From Isochrysis galbana (lineage: Eukaryota > Haptophyta > Isochrysidales > Isochrysidaceae), in assembly GCA_018136815.1 (NCBI GenBank), contig CM030941.1, positions 796,939 through 860,938 of the forward strand: 64,000 nt of DNA, in the 5' to 3' direction. Under the pieces are notes generated by a model. The model was not told where the DNA came from. It saw nothing but the letters and a program-made list of their open reading frames with translations, and ran no database searches. The position numbers were made by a program, and so were the translations under genes. Numbering within the stretch: the first letter of the stretch is position 1; each line of letters begins with the position of its first letter. Of the stretch, positions 11,662 to 22,799 are shown piece by piece.

Positions 11662-12960
11662 CTAAGTTTATACTTAGACGCGATGGAGCGCGCCGACGCG
11701 ACTCCCCTCTCCTACGGGCCCCCCGCCGAGGGCGCCCCCCCAGTGCTCATGGAGCAGCCGCTGTCGAAGCGGCCGCGTCCGCCCACTGAGGCCGAGCAGG
11801 TGTGTGCGACTCCGGTCGCGCCGCACGGCCCGTGGCCCCGGCCACACCGCCCATGGCAGCCATGCTGGCCTCCCTCATGGGGAGCAGTAGGCTGCTGGCA
11901 ACTTCCTAACAATGCCAGGCCTCAACAGCCACTCCTCCATTGGGCATGCCTTATGGCAGAGGCCCCTCTCGCCCTGGCAAGGGCCGCGCTGCTCCGGCAG
12001 CGCGGCCCGCGGCCGGGTGGCCCCTATAGGCACAACACACACCTCACTGTAGCAAGCAACATACGCTTCAGAGACAGCCTCTCATGCACACCTCACCTCA
12101 CACACAAAGCACGCGCACACGCCCCCCGTGGGGACAACATTGACAATACCCCTCCACCCAATGCCTCCACTCACCCAACACTGACCAAGGTCACCCCCGC
12201 CCACGCCTCACAGGACCAAGATTCCGACGTAGAAAACGACATCACAGACTCCGACGCCTCCTTTGACTTTGAACTCTCCTTCCACCAAACCGGGGACATC
12301 ATCCTCCAAGACACGACGGCGTATGCCGCCATCGTCGAACTACTTCTCGAACTTGAGGGCGTAGACCCCGAGCCAGACTTTTGGGCCCGCTCAGCGCGAG
12401 GCCCGTGGCACATAGCAGTCAATGAGGACTGCGCGCAACAATTTCAAGCCAAATACGGGGAGCACACCAACATCCGCGTCCTAGGCCAAGACATCCCCGT
12501 GCGCATCCGAGTAGAATCCATCGACGAGAAAATCAACAAAAAAGGCACCTCCTCACGCAAGGCCCTCTACGAAGCACTTCAAGACGTCGCAGCCCACATA
12601 GTGGTCGAGGCAGACGGCCTCGCTTAAGCCTCAAAGATCACCCTAAGCGCGCTTGTCAAGGCGGTTGAATCGCAAGGCCTCACCTGCCTGAAGGGGAACC
12701 GCGAGCGCATGAAACTCGAAGGTGAGTCGGGCACTTTTGTGTCGAAAGTAGCCCACTCATCCCGCTGGCACCTCTACGTCTCCGCGGCGCAAGGAACCTT
12801 CTTGTCGGGCAACTTCCCACACAAAATCGTTCTCACCATCGACAACAAAACGGTGCCGGTAAACTATGCCGTCCGGGCATGCAAACCGATCGCTGCTATG
12901 CCCCCGAACATCCAATCCCCCCACAAGCTCATGATTCACGGAAGCACCAAAGGGTGCAAG
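11662..12960 (+). pseudogene. LINE-like ORF1 with 5' hairpin leader (module copy 2)
   Basis: A perfect 6-bp stem-loop (CTAAGT-TTAT-ACTTAG, 11662-11677) stands 5 nt before ATG 11683. A 39-codon first exon (MERADATPLSYG...SKRPRPPTEAEQ) ends at a GT (11800); a good acceptor at 12213 (cctcacag) opens an acidic second exon DQDSDVENDITDSD. That 414-nt candidate intron has no stop and is a multiple of three. An in-frame TAA at 12625 interrupts the protein, but homologous coding continues in the same frame to about 12960 (ALVKAVESQGL, VPVNYAVRAC, STKGCKG). The segments match fragments at 33496-33712 and 27684-28087, which shows a shared ORF1 family. Function is unknown; it precedes CCCH and endonuclease segments in the 27.7-29.4 kb copy. 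Confidence 0.65.
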
Positions 12961-13345
12961 GGTTGGCGCCCGGAAGTAGCCCTCGGCCTGCGCCGCGCCG
13001 CGAAGACGCAGGGCCAGTTTGTCTGCCGCTCTGGTGGCAGTTGTAAGCAGGGAATTGGAGAATTGGAGGGGGTGGGGGGGGCGGAGACGGGAAGAATCCC
13101 TCCTGGGAGTGCACCCACTGCAGCAGAGCGAGGTCGCCATCCCTCGCGGCGCGCTCGCAGAGGCGCCACAAGGGCACCCCCAGGTGCTGGCGGGCCTCGG
13201 CCGGCCAGGAGCGCAGCGCGATGCCCCGGAGCCACCTGTTGACCTTGTAGAGTTGTAGAGGGTGGCCTGTGACGGTAAGGGCAGATAGTCCAGGACGAGC
13301 CCAGCGACGTCGAGCAGGCCGACCGGCGTCATCGCGCGTGTGCGC
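12960..13345 (-). pseudogene. Fragment of an ankyrin-type protein, frameshifted
   Basis: On the minus strand a Met at 13332 opens MTPVGLLDVAGLVLDYLPLP, which resembles the N-terminal helix of protist F-box/ankyrin proteins. A perfect 8-bp tandem duplication (ttgtagag at 13245-13252 and 13253-13260) shifts the frame. After it comes LYKVNRWLRGIALRSW and an ankyrin-like helix CERAARDGDLALLQWVHSQ. The 3' end is lost in proline-rich sequence. It sits directly against the broken ORF1, so it may be captured or rearranged host sequence. Confidence 0.5.
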
Positions 13346-13454
13346 TCGCGGCGGCGGCGGGAGGACCGCGGGGCGGCGCCCGGGGCGGTGGGCTGGCTGG
13401 GGTGCACCGGGGCGGTGGGGTGGGCTGCGTGGTGCGGCGAGCGGCTGGCGCCAC

Positions 13455-13790
13455 AATACGAAAATTGAAGACACCTTACACGCCATTTGCGAGATTGATA
13501 AACCATTCACACTGGTTTATATTAGACACACTCTCTTGAGCAAGAAATTCACTGAGAAAACAATCCTCGATATGAGTCGTGATGTTCTGCTTGGTACAAT
13601 CAAAACTTATGTCAATTTGGAATTAACTCCCCACCTCCAAGAATTGTTAGAAGGTGTCGATTCGGGTTCAGCTTCAGCTTCCCAAGTAAAGATTGAAAAC
13701 AAAAGGCCGTTTATCGATTCGGGTTCAGCTCCCGTAAAGATTGAAACCACAATGCCCAGCAACATCAAATACAAAAAAGCTCGGCCATGA
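13455..13790 (+). CDS. AT-rich ORF of unknown origin (partial)
   Basis: About 112 codons of clearly AT-rich composition, unlike the flanks. The frame is open upstream only through unrelated GC-rich sequence, so the 5' end is missing; the first internal Met is at 13572. It encodes helical LVYIRHTLLSKKFTEKTILD and then two repeats of SGSA followed by VKIE. I do not recognise it. The base composition suggests transfer from a virus or a bacterium-like source, as for 21339-21818. Confidence 0.4.
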   Translation, partial: NTKIEDTLHAICEIDKPFTLVYIRHTLLSKKFTEKTILDMSRDVLLGTIKTYVNLELTPHLQELLEGVDSGSASASQVKIENKRPFIDSGSAPVKIETTMPSNIKYKKARP

Positions 13791-13912
13791 AGGCATCCGC
13801 ACTTCAAATGAAGGGAGGAGTGCCGAGCCAAGGCGACGCCGTTCTCGTTGCGTATGTAGTGCTGCTCGGCCTCTCCTTCGGGTTGCTCGCGGGGGGGCTC
13901 ATGGTAGGGTGA
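13787..13912 (+). CDS. Tiny membrane-protein ORF overlapping the previous stop
   Basis: A 41-codon frame whose ATG overlaps the preceding TGA (ATGA). It encodes a short polar start and one strongly hydrophobic helix (AVLVAYVVLLGLSFGLLAGG). The overlap would suit compact viral gene order, but codon use here is GC-rich, and chance is quite possible in such sequence. Confidence 0.25.
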   Translation: MKASALQMKGGVPSQGDAVLVAYVVLLGLSFGLLAGGLMVG

Positions 13913-13984
13913 GACTGGAAGAAACCGGAGGGAAAGGAGACCAAATGAAGGCAAGCCGCCTGATCAGACCTGGGAATCAGGGTG

Positions 13985-14935
13985 CACGGGCCACAAGGAG
14001 GCGCAAACAGGCAAGGAGCGAGTAATGAGTTACGAGTGACGAGTGGCGCGTAGAACGCCTATCGAGTAAAGAACAACTAACGAGTAAAGTCGAAGGCCGC
14101 GGACGAGGTCGATCGCGAATGCGACAAGAGAGCGCGGAGAAGGGGGTGGGCGGAGCGAGAGCTCCGCTCACCGAAAAATAGGTAAGTCCCGCACCTGTTC
14201 ACAGGATAAGTCGGGACTGAGGCCGCCGCCCACTCGGAGACACAGGAGGAGGGGGGGGAACGATCACCGGGGGGAGGCGCGGGCCACCCACCGGACCATA
14301 TCTAAGCCCTTCACCTTCACCCCTATCCCCCTGGTAGTGCACGGGGGGAGTCGCCTTATGGCGGGGGGAGAAGGGCCGGGGGAGTGGGGGTGTAGAAAGT
14401 TTTCCTATGTGAGTAGAAAGTAGAGGGTCCACGGCCGCGTGTGCGGTGAGACTATTAAAAAAAATATTCTTGAAGATGCCTACTACTTTGCTATCCCCCG
14501 CCCCTCGCACTGGGGGCTGCCCCTGACATCGCCCTTGCCCCACCCTCTCTCCCCTTTCGCACCCCCCCTCGGTCCTTTTTGTTCGGTTTCGGTTTCGGGG
14601 GGTCGACCCATGTGCACTACTTTGGGTCTGGCGTCGGGGGAGGGGGGGGGCGGGCCTTTCGGCTCGCGCGGTGAGACTATTAAAAGGTTTAATTAATGTT
14701 ACCCCTAATAAAAAACACTGTTTGACCGCCCTACCAAAAAAGCTCAAAAGTCTGGCGTTTGCGTTTGCAGGGGGGCACTGGATCACTGGATCATATCTAA
14801 GCCCTTTACCCCTATCCCCCTAGTATAGTGCACGGGGGGAGTCGCCTGATGGCGGGGGGGAAAGGGCCGGTGGAGTGGGGGTGTAGAACGCTTGCTGCGT
14901 GAAAGTTGTGGGTCCAGAGCCGCGAGCGCGGTAAG
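13985..14935 (-). repeat. Family H and R1 repeats, inverted copies
   Basis: 13985-14120 is the inverse of about 55560-55700 (family H). 14100-14478 is the inverse of 28088-28440 over its full length, ending in the gcggtgagactattaaaaaaaa form of the R1 end. A second partial R1 copy, inverted, covers about 14785-14935. A third R1-type end (gcgcggtgagactattaaaagg) lies at 14664. Three tails in 500 bases suggest repeated insertion into the same place. Confidence 0.75.
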
Positions 14936-15167
14936 ACGAGTTAAAAAAATTAAAGCCCACTGGACGTAGCACCCAACTGTCCCGCAAGATGTCGTCGGAG
15001 CACTTGATTCTTTATTCGATATGTGAATACAATATTGTAGTCAGCCACTTTCCTCATATTCGTCACATAGGAGCATAAGAGTAGATGTGCTATGAATATT
15101 CTACGCCACATAGATACAACCTCGCGAGAGGAGGGAGAGAGGGGCTGTGCCGCTGCGCCTCCTCGCC

Positions 15168-15560
<393 letters not shown>

Positions 15561-15750
15561 GGCGAGTCGGCGCCACCCGTGCCCACACACATACTTTTAA
15601 GTATCCCGCAGGAGATGTAAGAGAGTAACCCCTCTCCCCTCCCCCTCCCTCCCCTCCCCCCCACCCGCCCGCCAAAGCCCCCCCTGCCACCCCCTCCCCT
15701 CTCTCCCGCGTCCCTCCCGCGCGGCCGCTGCGGCCGCTGCCCCTCCCGCC

Positions 15751-18700
15751 ATGGCCAGCCTCAGCTTCACAGACCGCGAGAAGATACGCGGCATGCTGGC
15801 GGACAAGCAGTCGGCGAAGACAATTGCCGCCGAGTTCGAAGTCGACGAGGAAGACGTGCTCGCGCTCGCCAAGCCCAAGGCGGTACGCTCCCTGCTCCCT
15901 GCTCTCTGCTCTCTGTGCCACCGCCCTGCACACTCAGCGAGCAGCGGCTCACATGGCCGTCCTCGTGCCATCCGGCGGCAGGCACTCTCTGCGTACATGT
16001 GGTTTCAGCGTGAGAACCGAGAGGCCATCGCCGATGAGATTGGAGCGACGGACACGCTGACACTCTCCAAGGCAATTGGCGAGCGTTGGGCGCAGCTAAC
16101 GGATAGATCCCACTACGAGCAGTTGGCCGCAAAAGACAAAGTGCGCCACGATCGCGAGATGGCCACGTACACTGACGCACTTGAGAAGGAACACGCCGCA
16201 GAGAAGGCGCGACTGGCCGACGCTGCGTCAGGACCTTCGGAGCGAGAGATAGAGCGTGCCGAGAAGCGTGCTCGTCTTGCAGAAGATGTCGAGGCTCGGG
16301 CTGCACAGCCGAAAAAGGACAAGAAGGTCAAGGTGCTGACTGAGGTAGAAAAACAGCTTGAGGCGCAGAATAAGGAGATTGAGAAGGATAAGGCTCGGGC
16401 TGCAAAACAGCGCCTGAACTTCCTCCTCGGGCAGTCGGATCTCTTCAAGCACTTTGGCATGGTGTGCTGCGCACGTGCACTTCATGAAACTCAAGACTGT
16501 CAGTTTGAATCTAAATCACATCCGTCGTAACCCCTCCTCTCCTCACAGGTGAAGGACGCCGATCCCACTGCGAAGGCTCGCCACCGTAAACGCAAGACTG
16601 AAAAAGAGGAGGATGAGGAAATGCTGAATGAAAAGGGTGGTGATGCTTCCAGCGGCTTTGAGGAGAAGGTTCGTATCACTCAGCAGCCGTCCATCATCAA
16701 TTCAGAGCATGGCTCATTGCGTCCGTACCAAATCCAAGGACTGAACTGGCTCGCCAACCTCTACCAGAATGGGATCTCTGGTATTCTAGCTGACGAAATG
16801 GGTCTAGGGAAGACCCTGCAGTCGATCTCTCTGCTCGCTTGGCTGCGGGAAGTAAAAGGCCTAGAGCGGCCATACCTCGTCCTCGCGCCAAAGTCCACGC
16901 TGACCAATTGGGAGAGAGAGTTCAAGAATTGGTGTCCGGTGTTCAAGACCTTGCTCTTTCATGGCGACAAGGAGGCTCGAGAGCGTATGCTGGTCAACGA
17001 TCTTCAACCGGACAAATTCGATGTCTGCATTACCTCATACGAGATGGTAGTGCGTGAGTCATCGGCCTTCCGCAAGTTCTCCTGGCGGTATCTCATCGTC
17101 GACGAGGCGCATCGCATGAAGAATGAAGAGTCCAAGCTTTCGCAGGTGCTGCGCTCCTTCTCGTCGCATTCTCGCTTGCTCGTCACCGGCACGCCGATGC
17201 AGAACAACCTGCATGAGCTATGGGCACTTCTCAACTTCCTACTTCCGGACATTTTCACTTCCTCGGACGATTTCAACTCTTGGTTCGACTTAACGGACAA
17301 GAAAGTTGAGGAAGAGGTCATTTCGCAGCTTCACCGAGTGCTGAAGCCTTTCCTCCTTCGCCGGGTGAAGACGGAGGTAGAAGGATCCCTGCCGCCTAAG
17401 ACCGAACTCATCGTCTATACTCAGCTGACTCCTATGCAACGCGAGCAATACAAGAATATCCTCAAGCGCGACATGGACGCTCTGTACCAGTCATCGAACG
17501 CAGCCCTAACAGCGAACAAGTCGCGACTCATGAACTTGGTCATGCAGCTGCGCAAGTGCTGCAACCACCCATATCTCTTCGAGGGCGTCGAGGACAAGAC
17601 ACTGCCCCCCTTTGGTGACCATCTCGTCAAGAACTCCGGGAAAATGATGTTGTTGGACAAGTTGCTCATGAAGCTGAAGGCGCAGGGTAGCCGTGTGCTC
17701 ATCTTCTCGCAGATGACGCGCGTGCTGGACATCCTCGAAGATTATTGTGCCTACCGCCATGAAGATGGCTTCTACTATTGCCGCATCGATGGCTCGACCG
17801 GTGGCACCGAACGCCAAGAGGCGATTGATGCATTCAACAGGCCAAATTCGGACCGCTTTCTTTTCCTGCTGTCCACCCGTGCAGGCGGCCTTGGCATCAA
17901 CTTGCAAACGGCAGATTGTGTTATCATCTTCGACTCGGACTGGAACCCGCAGGCTGACCTGCAGGCGATGGACCGCGCGCATCGGATCGGCCAAAAGAAG
18001 GAGGTGAAAGTTTTCCGCTTTGTCACACAAGATTCGATCGAAGAAAAGGTAGTTGAGCGGGCCGAGCTTAAGCTACAAATGGATTTCGCCGTCATTCAGT
18101 CGGGTCGTCTAGCAGAGAAACAAAAGGCGCTATCCAAGGAGGAAGCCTTGGCCGCTGTCCGTTACGGCGCGGACAAAGTCTTCAAGGCGGAGACTGCTGA
18201 GTTCACCGACGCTGACATCGATACGCTACTGGCCGGGGCGAAGAATCTCACTGCTGAACGCGCAAGCAAGCTGCAAGACAAGAGCAAACGTAACATGCTG
18301 GACTTCTCGAATGCGGAGGTCAACTTTCAGGAGTTCGAGGGTGTCGACTACAAGTCGATTGCGCAGCAGGGCGACGTCGAGTTCATGCAATTGATGCAGG
18401 AATCAATAGGAAAGCGCGAGCGAACGGCAACTGTGTCGTACAATGAGCGCGACATCTATCGGCAAGCCGGCCCCTCTTCTGCGCCACAAGTAGACAAGAG
18501 CTTGCCGAAGATGAAGAAGGTGCCAGATATGAAAGACTTCCAGCTCTATAACGCCAAACGGATCACAGAACTGTATGAGGCCGAGTACAACCGCGAGGTG
18601 AAGCGTGCCAAGGCCGCACAGAGAGCAGTGGAGGCCGGGGGCGAGGTCCCGGACGAGAAAACATCTCCCGAGGAGATTGCTGAGGTAAAAGAAAGGGAAG

Positions 18701-19364
18701 AGCTCGAGGCTGCAGGCTTTGGAAACTGGTCGCGTGGCGAGTACTCCAAATTCCTCAAAGGCGCCGAACGTCACGGTCGCGATAAAATACAGCTAATTGC
18801 CGACGAGGTTGGCACGAAGACTGTTGATGAGGTGAGTGCCTGCGCCCGAGCGCTACTTGATGGTGTGCCTGATCTACCTAACGAACCCATATCCATTTGC
18901 ACCCTTCTCAGGTGCGCGCATACTCGGAGGCATTTTGGAAGGTAGGCGAGACTTACATCCCTGACTTCGACAAGATCGTCAAGCGCATCGAGGAGGGCGA
19001 GAAAAAGATCCTTGAGAAGCTCGAGATGGCTGCCATATTGACGGCCAAGGTAAAGTCCGTCGACAACCCGTGGGATAATCTGACTCTCAAGTATGGCAAC
19101 AACCGCGGCAAGCTTTTCAATGAGGAGGAAGATCGGTTCCTACTTTGCATGACTGACAAGCTCGGCTACGGTAAGTGGGAGGAGCTGAAGCGCGAGGTAC
19201 GCATGCGCCCGGAGTTCCGCTTCGATTGGCTATTCAAGTCACGGACTCCGATCGAGCTCGGACGCCGCGTCGATCTTCTAATTCGAATCATCAAGTCGGA
19301 GACGCAAGGAAAGGAGAAGCCGGCCAAAAAGCAAAAGGTGTCGGCAGGAGATAACGAAGAGTGA
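15751..19364 (+). CDS. ISWI-class chromatin remodelling ATPase with N-terminal HMG box
   Basis: Predicted 1115 residues, nuclear, ATP-driven nucleosome sliding. Four exons: 15751-15882, 15982-16461, 16549-18831, 18912-19364, all GT-AG. Splicing of intron 1 joins KPKA to ALSAYMWFQRENRE, giving an HMG box at residues about 42-110 whose first strand lies in exon 1. Then come a basic coiled coil (150-200), SNF2 ATPase (DEMGLGKT at about 286-293, VDEAHRMKNEES), helicase C (STRAGGLGINLQ, QAMDRAHRIGQ), and the HAND, SANT (FGNWSRGEYSKFLKGAERHG) and SLIDE modules (PWDNLTLKYGNNRGK, FDWLFKSRTPIELGRR) that define ISWI. Intron 1 is 99 nt, a multiple of three and stop-free, so retention would give a 33-residue insertion that breaks the HMG box. 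The HMG fusion is unusual for ISWI. Confidence 0.93.
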
Positions 19365-19829
19365 GAGATTTGCCTCGAATTCTTGCCATGACCTTTTATG
19401 AAGCGTTATAAACCATTTCTTGTCGCCGTTCGACTTGTGCCGATTGAGTCCCCCTTAACGATGAGGCACCATTGGTATGGCATGCACACCGCGTATGCGC
19501 ATCGCCATATGATCGAGCCAGATTGAGCGAGCCCGAAGAGCTACCTAATAGTTGATCCGCCTCGTCACTGGGTGCGTGCCGGCGACTTTTTAGTGCATCA
19601 TTAGCTAGAAGGACACGGATCGTAACTTCACAATGGGGAGGCGCCTCGTGCCCTCCCAATCGGGCCCCAATGCGCGCCCTCCGGAGGAGCCGGCAAGTCC
19701 ATCTGCGCACTCATGCACTGCCATTTGCCACTTGGTATTGTGGCCGGGACCTCAGCACTCTCACCAGATCCCTAGGCCCCTACAAAAACAAAAGCGCCCG
19801 AAAGTGCGCCTACCCCCTCTAAAGCATAT

Positions 19830-20050
19830 GTTACCCCCCAGGAGCCAACGCCCCCCAGGAGCTCCCAGGGGCCCCCAGGAGCTATCGGGGGGAAATTTTC
19901 TCCCGATCGCCAACAGCCCCACCGAGAGCTATCGGGGGACCGAGAAAATCCCCCGAGAGCTGTTGGGAGATTGCTCATGGGGGGTGCCGTAAGCGGATCC
20001 CCCAGTAGCTATCGGGGGGAAAGGAAATCCCCCGAGAGCAAACGGGGGGT
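19830..20050 (+). repeat. Minisatellite with agctatcggggg units
   Basis: Four or more imperfect units carry gagagctatcggggg followed by an A-rich step and the complement cccccgagagc. G-blocks and C-blocks alternate, so each unit can fold on itself. It runs into a CT tract at 20049. Confidence 0.6.
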
Positions 20051-20134
<84 letters not shown>

Positions 20135-20180
20135 CCCCCCCCCCCCCCTCTCCCCCCCCCCCCCCCTCCCTCCCTCTCTC
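20049..20180 (+). repeat. (CT)n microsatellite and poly-C
   Basis: About 80 bases of (CT)n are followed by two long C runs separated by a short ctctc. Downstream sequence to 20420 is GC-rich with no recognised gene. Confidence 0.9.
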
Positions 20181-20419
20181 GGGAAGCAGCGGTAGGGTGC
20201 GCGCGACAGCGCCGTTCGTCTCAGCCGCAACCTCAGTGGGTGGGGGAAGGAAGGGGAGGACGGCGGAAATAGATGGTGGGCGGCGGCGGCTCAGATGGCG
20301 AGAACAGGGGCGGTGCGCTGAGCAGCCAGGTGCAGGTCAGGTGGCGGCTGGAGGAGCGGCAAGCGTCGGTGAGAGCCAAAGGTGGTGGGACCAAGTTGAA
20401 CTCGGAGCGCAACGAGGAC

Positions 20420-20735
20420 AACTCAGCAGTCACGGCGGAAAGCGCGACGGCGCGCCGGCGCGCCGCCCGTGTAGCGGCAGCAGCGCAACGCGCGCAGCAG
20501 CAGGTGCGGCCGCGCAAGCTCCAAGTCGGCCATGGTGCCATGGTGCCCGTGCCCGAAGAGCAACTCCCCACTTGCCACTTGGCCGTGCAGCTCCTCGTGC
20601 GCGCGCACGCGCGGCACGTAGCATTCAGTGGGTGCGTGAGTGCGTGGGTGCGTGGGTGCACAGTAGTACACAGCACCGGCAGTGTGGTGTTAACCCGCTG
20701 CTGGTACCAACACTTGCAGATTGAGGTGTTAACGC
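20420..20735 (-). repeat. Dispersed repeat family C, inverted copy
   Basis: This is the inverse of 51470-51790, with strong similarity along about 300 bases, from agtgttggtaccagcacc through a gcaccca-rich stretch to ggagcttgcgcgg. Both copies keep the minus/plus frame VRAHEELHGQVASGELLFG, so it may have been coding, but I do not recognise a product. It could also be structural or regulatory DNA. Confidence 0.7.
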
Positions 20736-21062
20736 CCCTCTCCTCCCGGAATGGAAGCCTCCCGGATGCCCACAGGGCTCCCGGCCATCCATTTGCCCCT
20801 TTCTCGTTTCGTTGGTTCTACGCTCGTTTTCGTTATTTCTCTTGCTACTGCGAAGCCTACCCTCTCGCCCCTTTCGTTTTACGCACGTAGATTCCCTCCT
20901 TACTTTCTACATATTCGTTCGCTGTAACCGCCGTTCGCTGTCGGCTCTTCCGTCGCATCGTCGCTCTCTCGTCGGCTTTCTCTTCCTGGTTTCCTTCCTT
21001 CTGTGTCTTCCCCGCCCAAGTGGGGAAGGATACGTTAGTGTAGGGAGATGTTGAGGCGAGAA

Positions 21063-21243
21063 GCGCTCAATCACCATCACCCACCGCATGGAAAAGCGTT
21101 CAATCACCATCAGCCTACAAGTGGAATGCGCTCAATCACCATCACCCCCACCGCATGGAAAAGCGTTCAATCACCATCAGCCTACACGTGGAACGCGTTC
21201 AATCGCCATCACCCCCACCGCATGGAAAAGCGTTCAATCGCGG
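21063..21243 (+). repeat. 65-67-bp tandem repeat, about 2.7 copies
   Basis: Units start at 21063, 21128 and 21195, each beginning gcgctcaatc or gcgttcaatc and made of two related halves (caatcaccatca). All units differ by only a few bases. The array ends just before the AT-rich ORF at 21339. Confidence 0.85.
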
Positions 21244-21338
21244 AGGATCGTGGGGATCATGAGGGTAGCGCTATCCAACCCACTCGTTTGGCAAGAGGAC
21301 TGATGCATCCCGCTCGAGTTGGTGCGTGACACAAAAAT

Positions 21339-21818
21339 ATGTATGATACTATTATACGATACTTACTATTATACATGTCCAGCACTAGCGATGTTGACAT
21401 AAATTACTCAACAGTACTAAATCCGAACAATATCAAGAATATCCTTACGAGCACGGCATCCGACAATGGGGCGTGGCGGTACGAAATTGATCGAGCTCTG
21501 AATAACAACAAGGAGAAGGAGCTGTACGAACAATTCGTGAATAAGCTTGATGATGGCCAATACGGCAAGTTCATAAGGGCATACATATCATTCAGGCGTT
21601 TCGATAGAGGGTATGTTAATTACGATCAGCTCACGCAAATTGCCGAGAAAGCGGGGTTAGAACATCAGATGAAGAACATTCAGAATCCAAATGAACATGA
21701 TTTGAATACGATTATGATAGATAAAAATTTCAAGAACGATGTAACTACATTGGTGCAGAGGGTGTTGTCAGTATCGCGTAAGTTGTATGAAAAAAAGATG
21801 CGAAACCCCCCACGCTAG
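21339..21818 (+). CDS. AT-rich 159-residue ORF, unknown, possibly viral
   Basis: The frame opens at 21339 (a second Met, MSSTSDVD, is at 21375) and is rich in Asn, Lys, Ile and Tyr, with codon use far more AT-rich than any recognised host gene here. It is predicted helical, with blocks GAWRYEIDRALNNNKEKEL, YGKFIRAYISFRRFDRG and TLVQRVLSVSRKLYEKK. I do not recognise a family. There are no introns. It stands alone between a tandem repeat and GC-rich sequence. An insertion from a large DNA virus of algae or a related mobile element is plausible; a fast-evolving host gene is the alternative. Confidence 0.5.
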   Translation: MYDTIIRYLLLYMSSTSDVDINYSTVLNPNNIKNILTSTASDNGAWRYEIDRALNNNKEKELYEQFVNKLDDGQYGKFIRAYISFRRFDRGYVNYDQLTQIAEKAGLEHQMKNIQNPNEHDLNTIMIDKNFKNDVTTLVQRVLSVSRKLYEKKMRNPPR

Positions 21819-22799
21819 AAGGTCACGTTGACGTTATGTAAGAACACGGACCAAACCCGTTCCATCACCCTATAGACGTGTAACGAAACCTGTATTCTGC
21901 ATTTACGCGGTGCGCGCTCTGCGATCGGAGCGGCAGAACTCGAGGATCGATGGGGATGTATGCCGGTTGAATCCCAAGAGTGTGTTCCACAGACGAGGTT
22001 TGGGGGTTCTCCACCCTCGACATCGGCAATGGGTCACACTGATTGGGCGGAAAATGCTTGCAATCGACCCATGTGCTCGATGCCATACCTCAGACAGAGG
22101 GAGGGGCGGAGAGTGCACAGTGGAGAGAGAGGAAGCGCGGCGGCGGAGGGGAGGTAGAAGAAGGTGGAGAGGAAGTGGCGTCAATGAGCGGCGGGCGAGG
22201 GGGGAGGGGGGCCGTGCGGGTGTCAGAATGCGCGGGAGAAGTGGCGAGCGCGGAGGGAGAGGGGCAGTTCTGAAAGCGCGCACCAGGCTCTTGACAAAAA
22301 AACGATCGCTTTCAAAGGAAGTCGATCAATTTTCTTTGGAGGGAAACCAACATGGGATGAGATATCGTGATTTCAACGATATATCGACCCTGCCCCAAAT
22401 CGAGTGAATGGAGTCAGACCACGTGTGTGTTTCAACATGTGAAGTGTCAAGTTGACTCAAGTAACCTCCAGGTGACAATGAAAGGTGTTAGCAGGGATGG
22501 GGATAATTGAACGCTTTTGGTCTTGGGTGAAAGTTGAGTGTGCGTGTCTTGGTCTTGGATTGTTGTCGGACTAGTCGGATTGGGATCCTGTCGGCCTCTG
22601 TCGCCCACGCTCGTCGCCCTAGTCGCTCCTCGTTCCCCCGCTCTCGCTCTCGCTCTCGCTTCTCGCTTTCTTCGTAACAAGCAATCCTACAACACCACTC
22701 AAACCAACCCACTCGCCCACTCGCACTCGCTGGACGCCCTCTAGCTTGTTAAGTAAGATGCGCTACGATCGCGCTGGAGGCTTCCTCGTCTTTGATTTA

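Noticed and set aside
12757-13506. 249-codon minus-strand ORF as one protein
   Set aside because: It is a frame-mixed reading of the ankyrin fragment and the antisense of ORF1; only the short segments noted are credible.
22345-22385. Sixth hairpin module (atatcgtgatttcaacgatat)
   Set aside because: A palindrome is present, but no ATGGAGCGCGC follows and the spacing differs.
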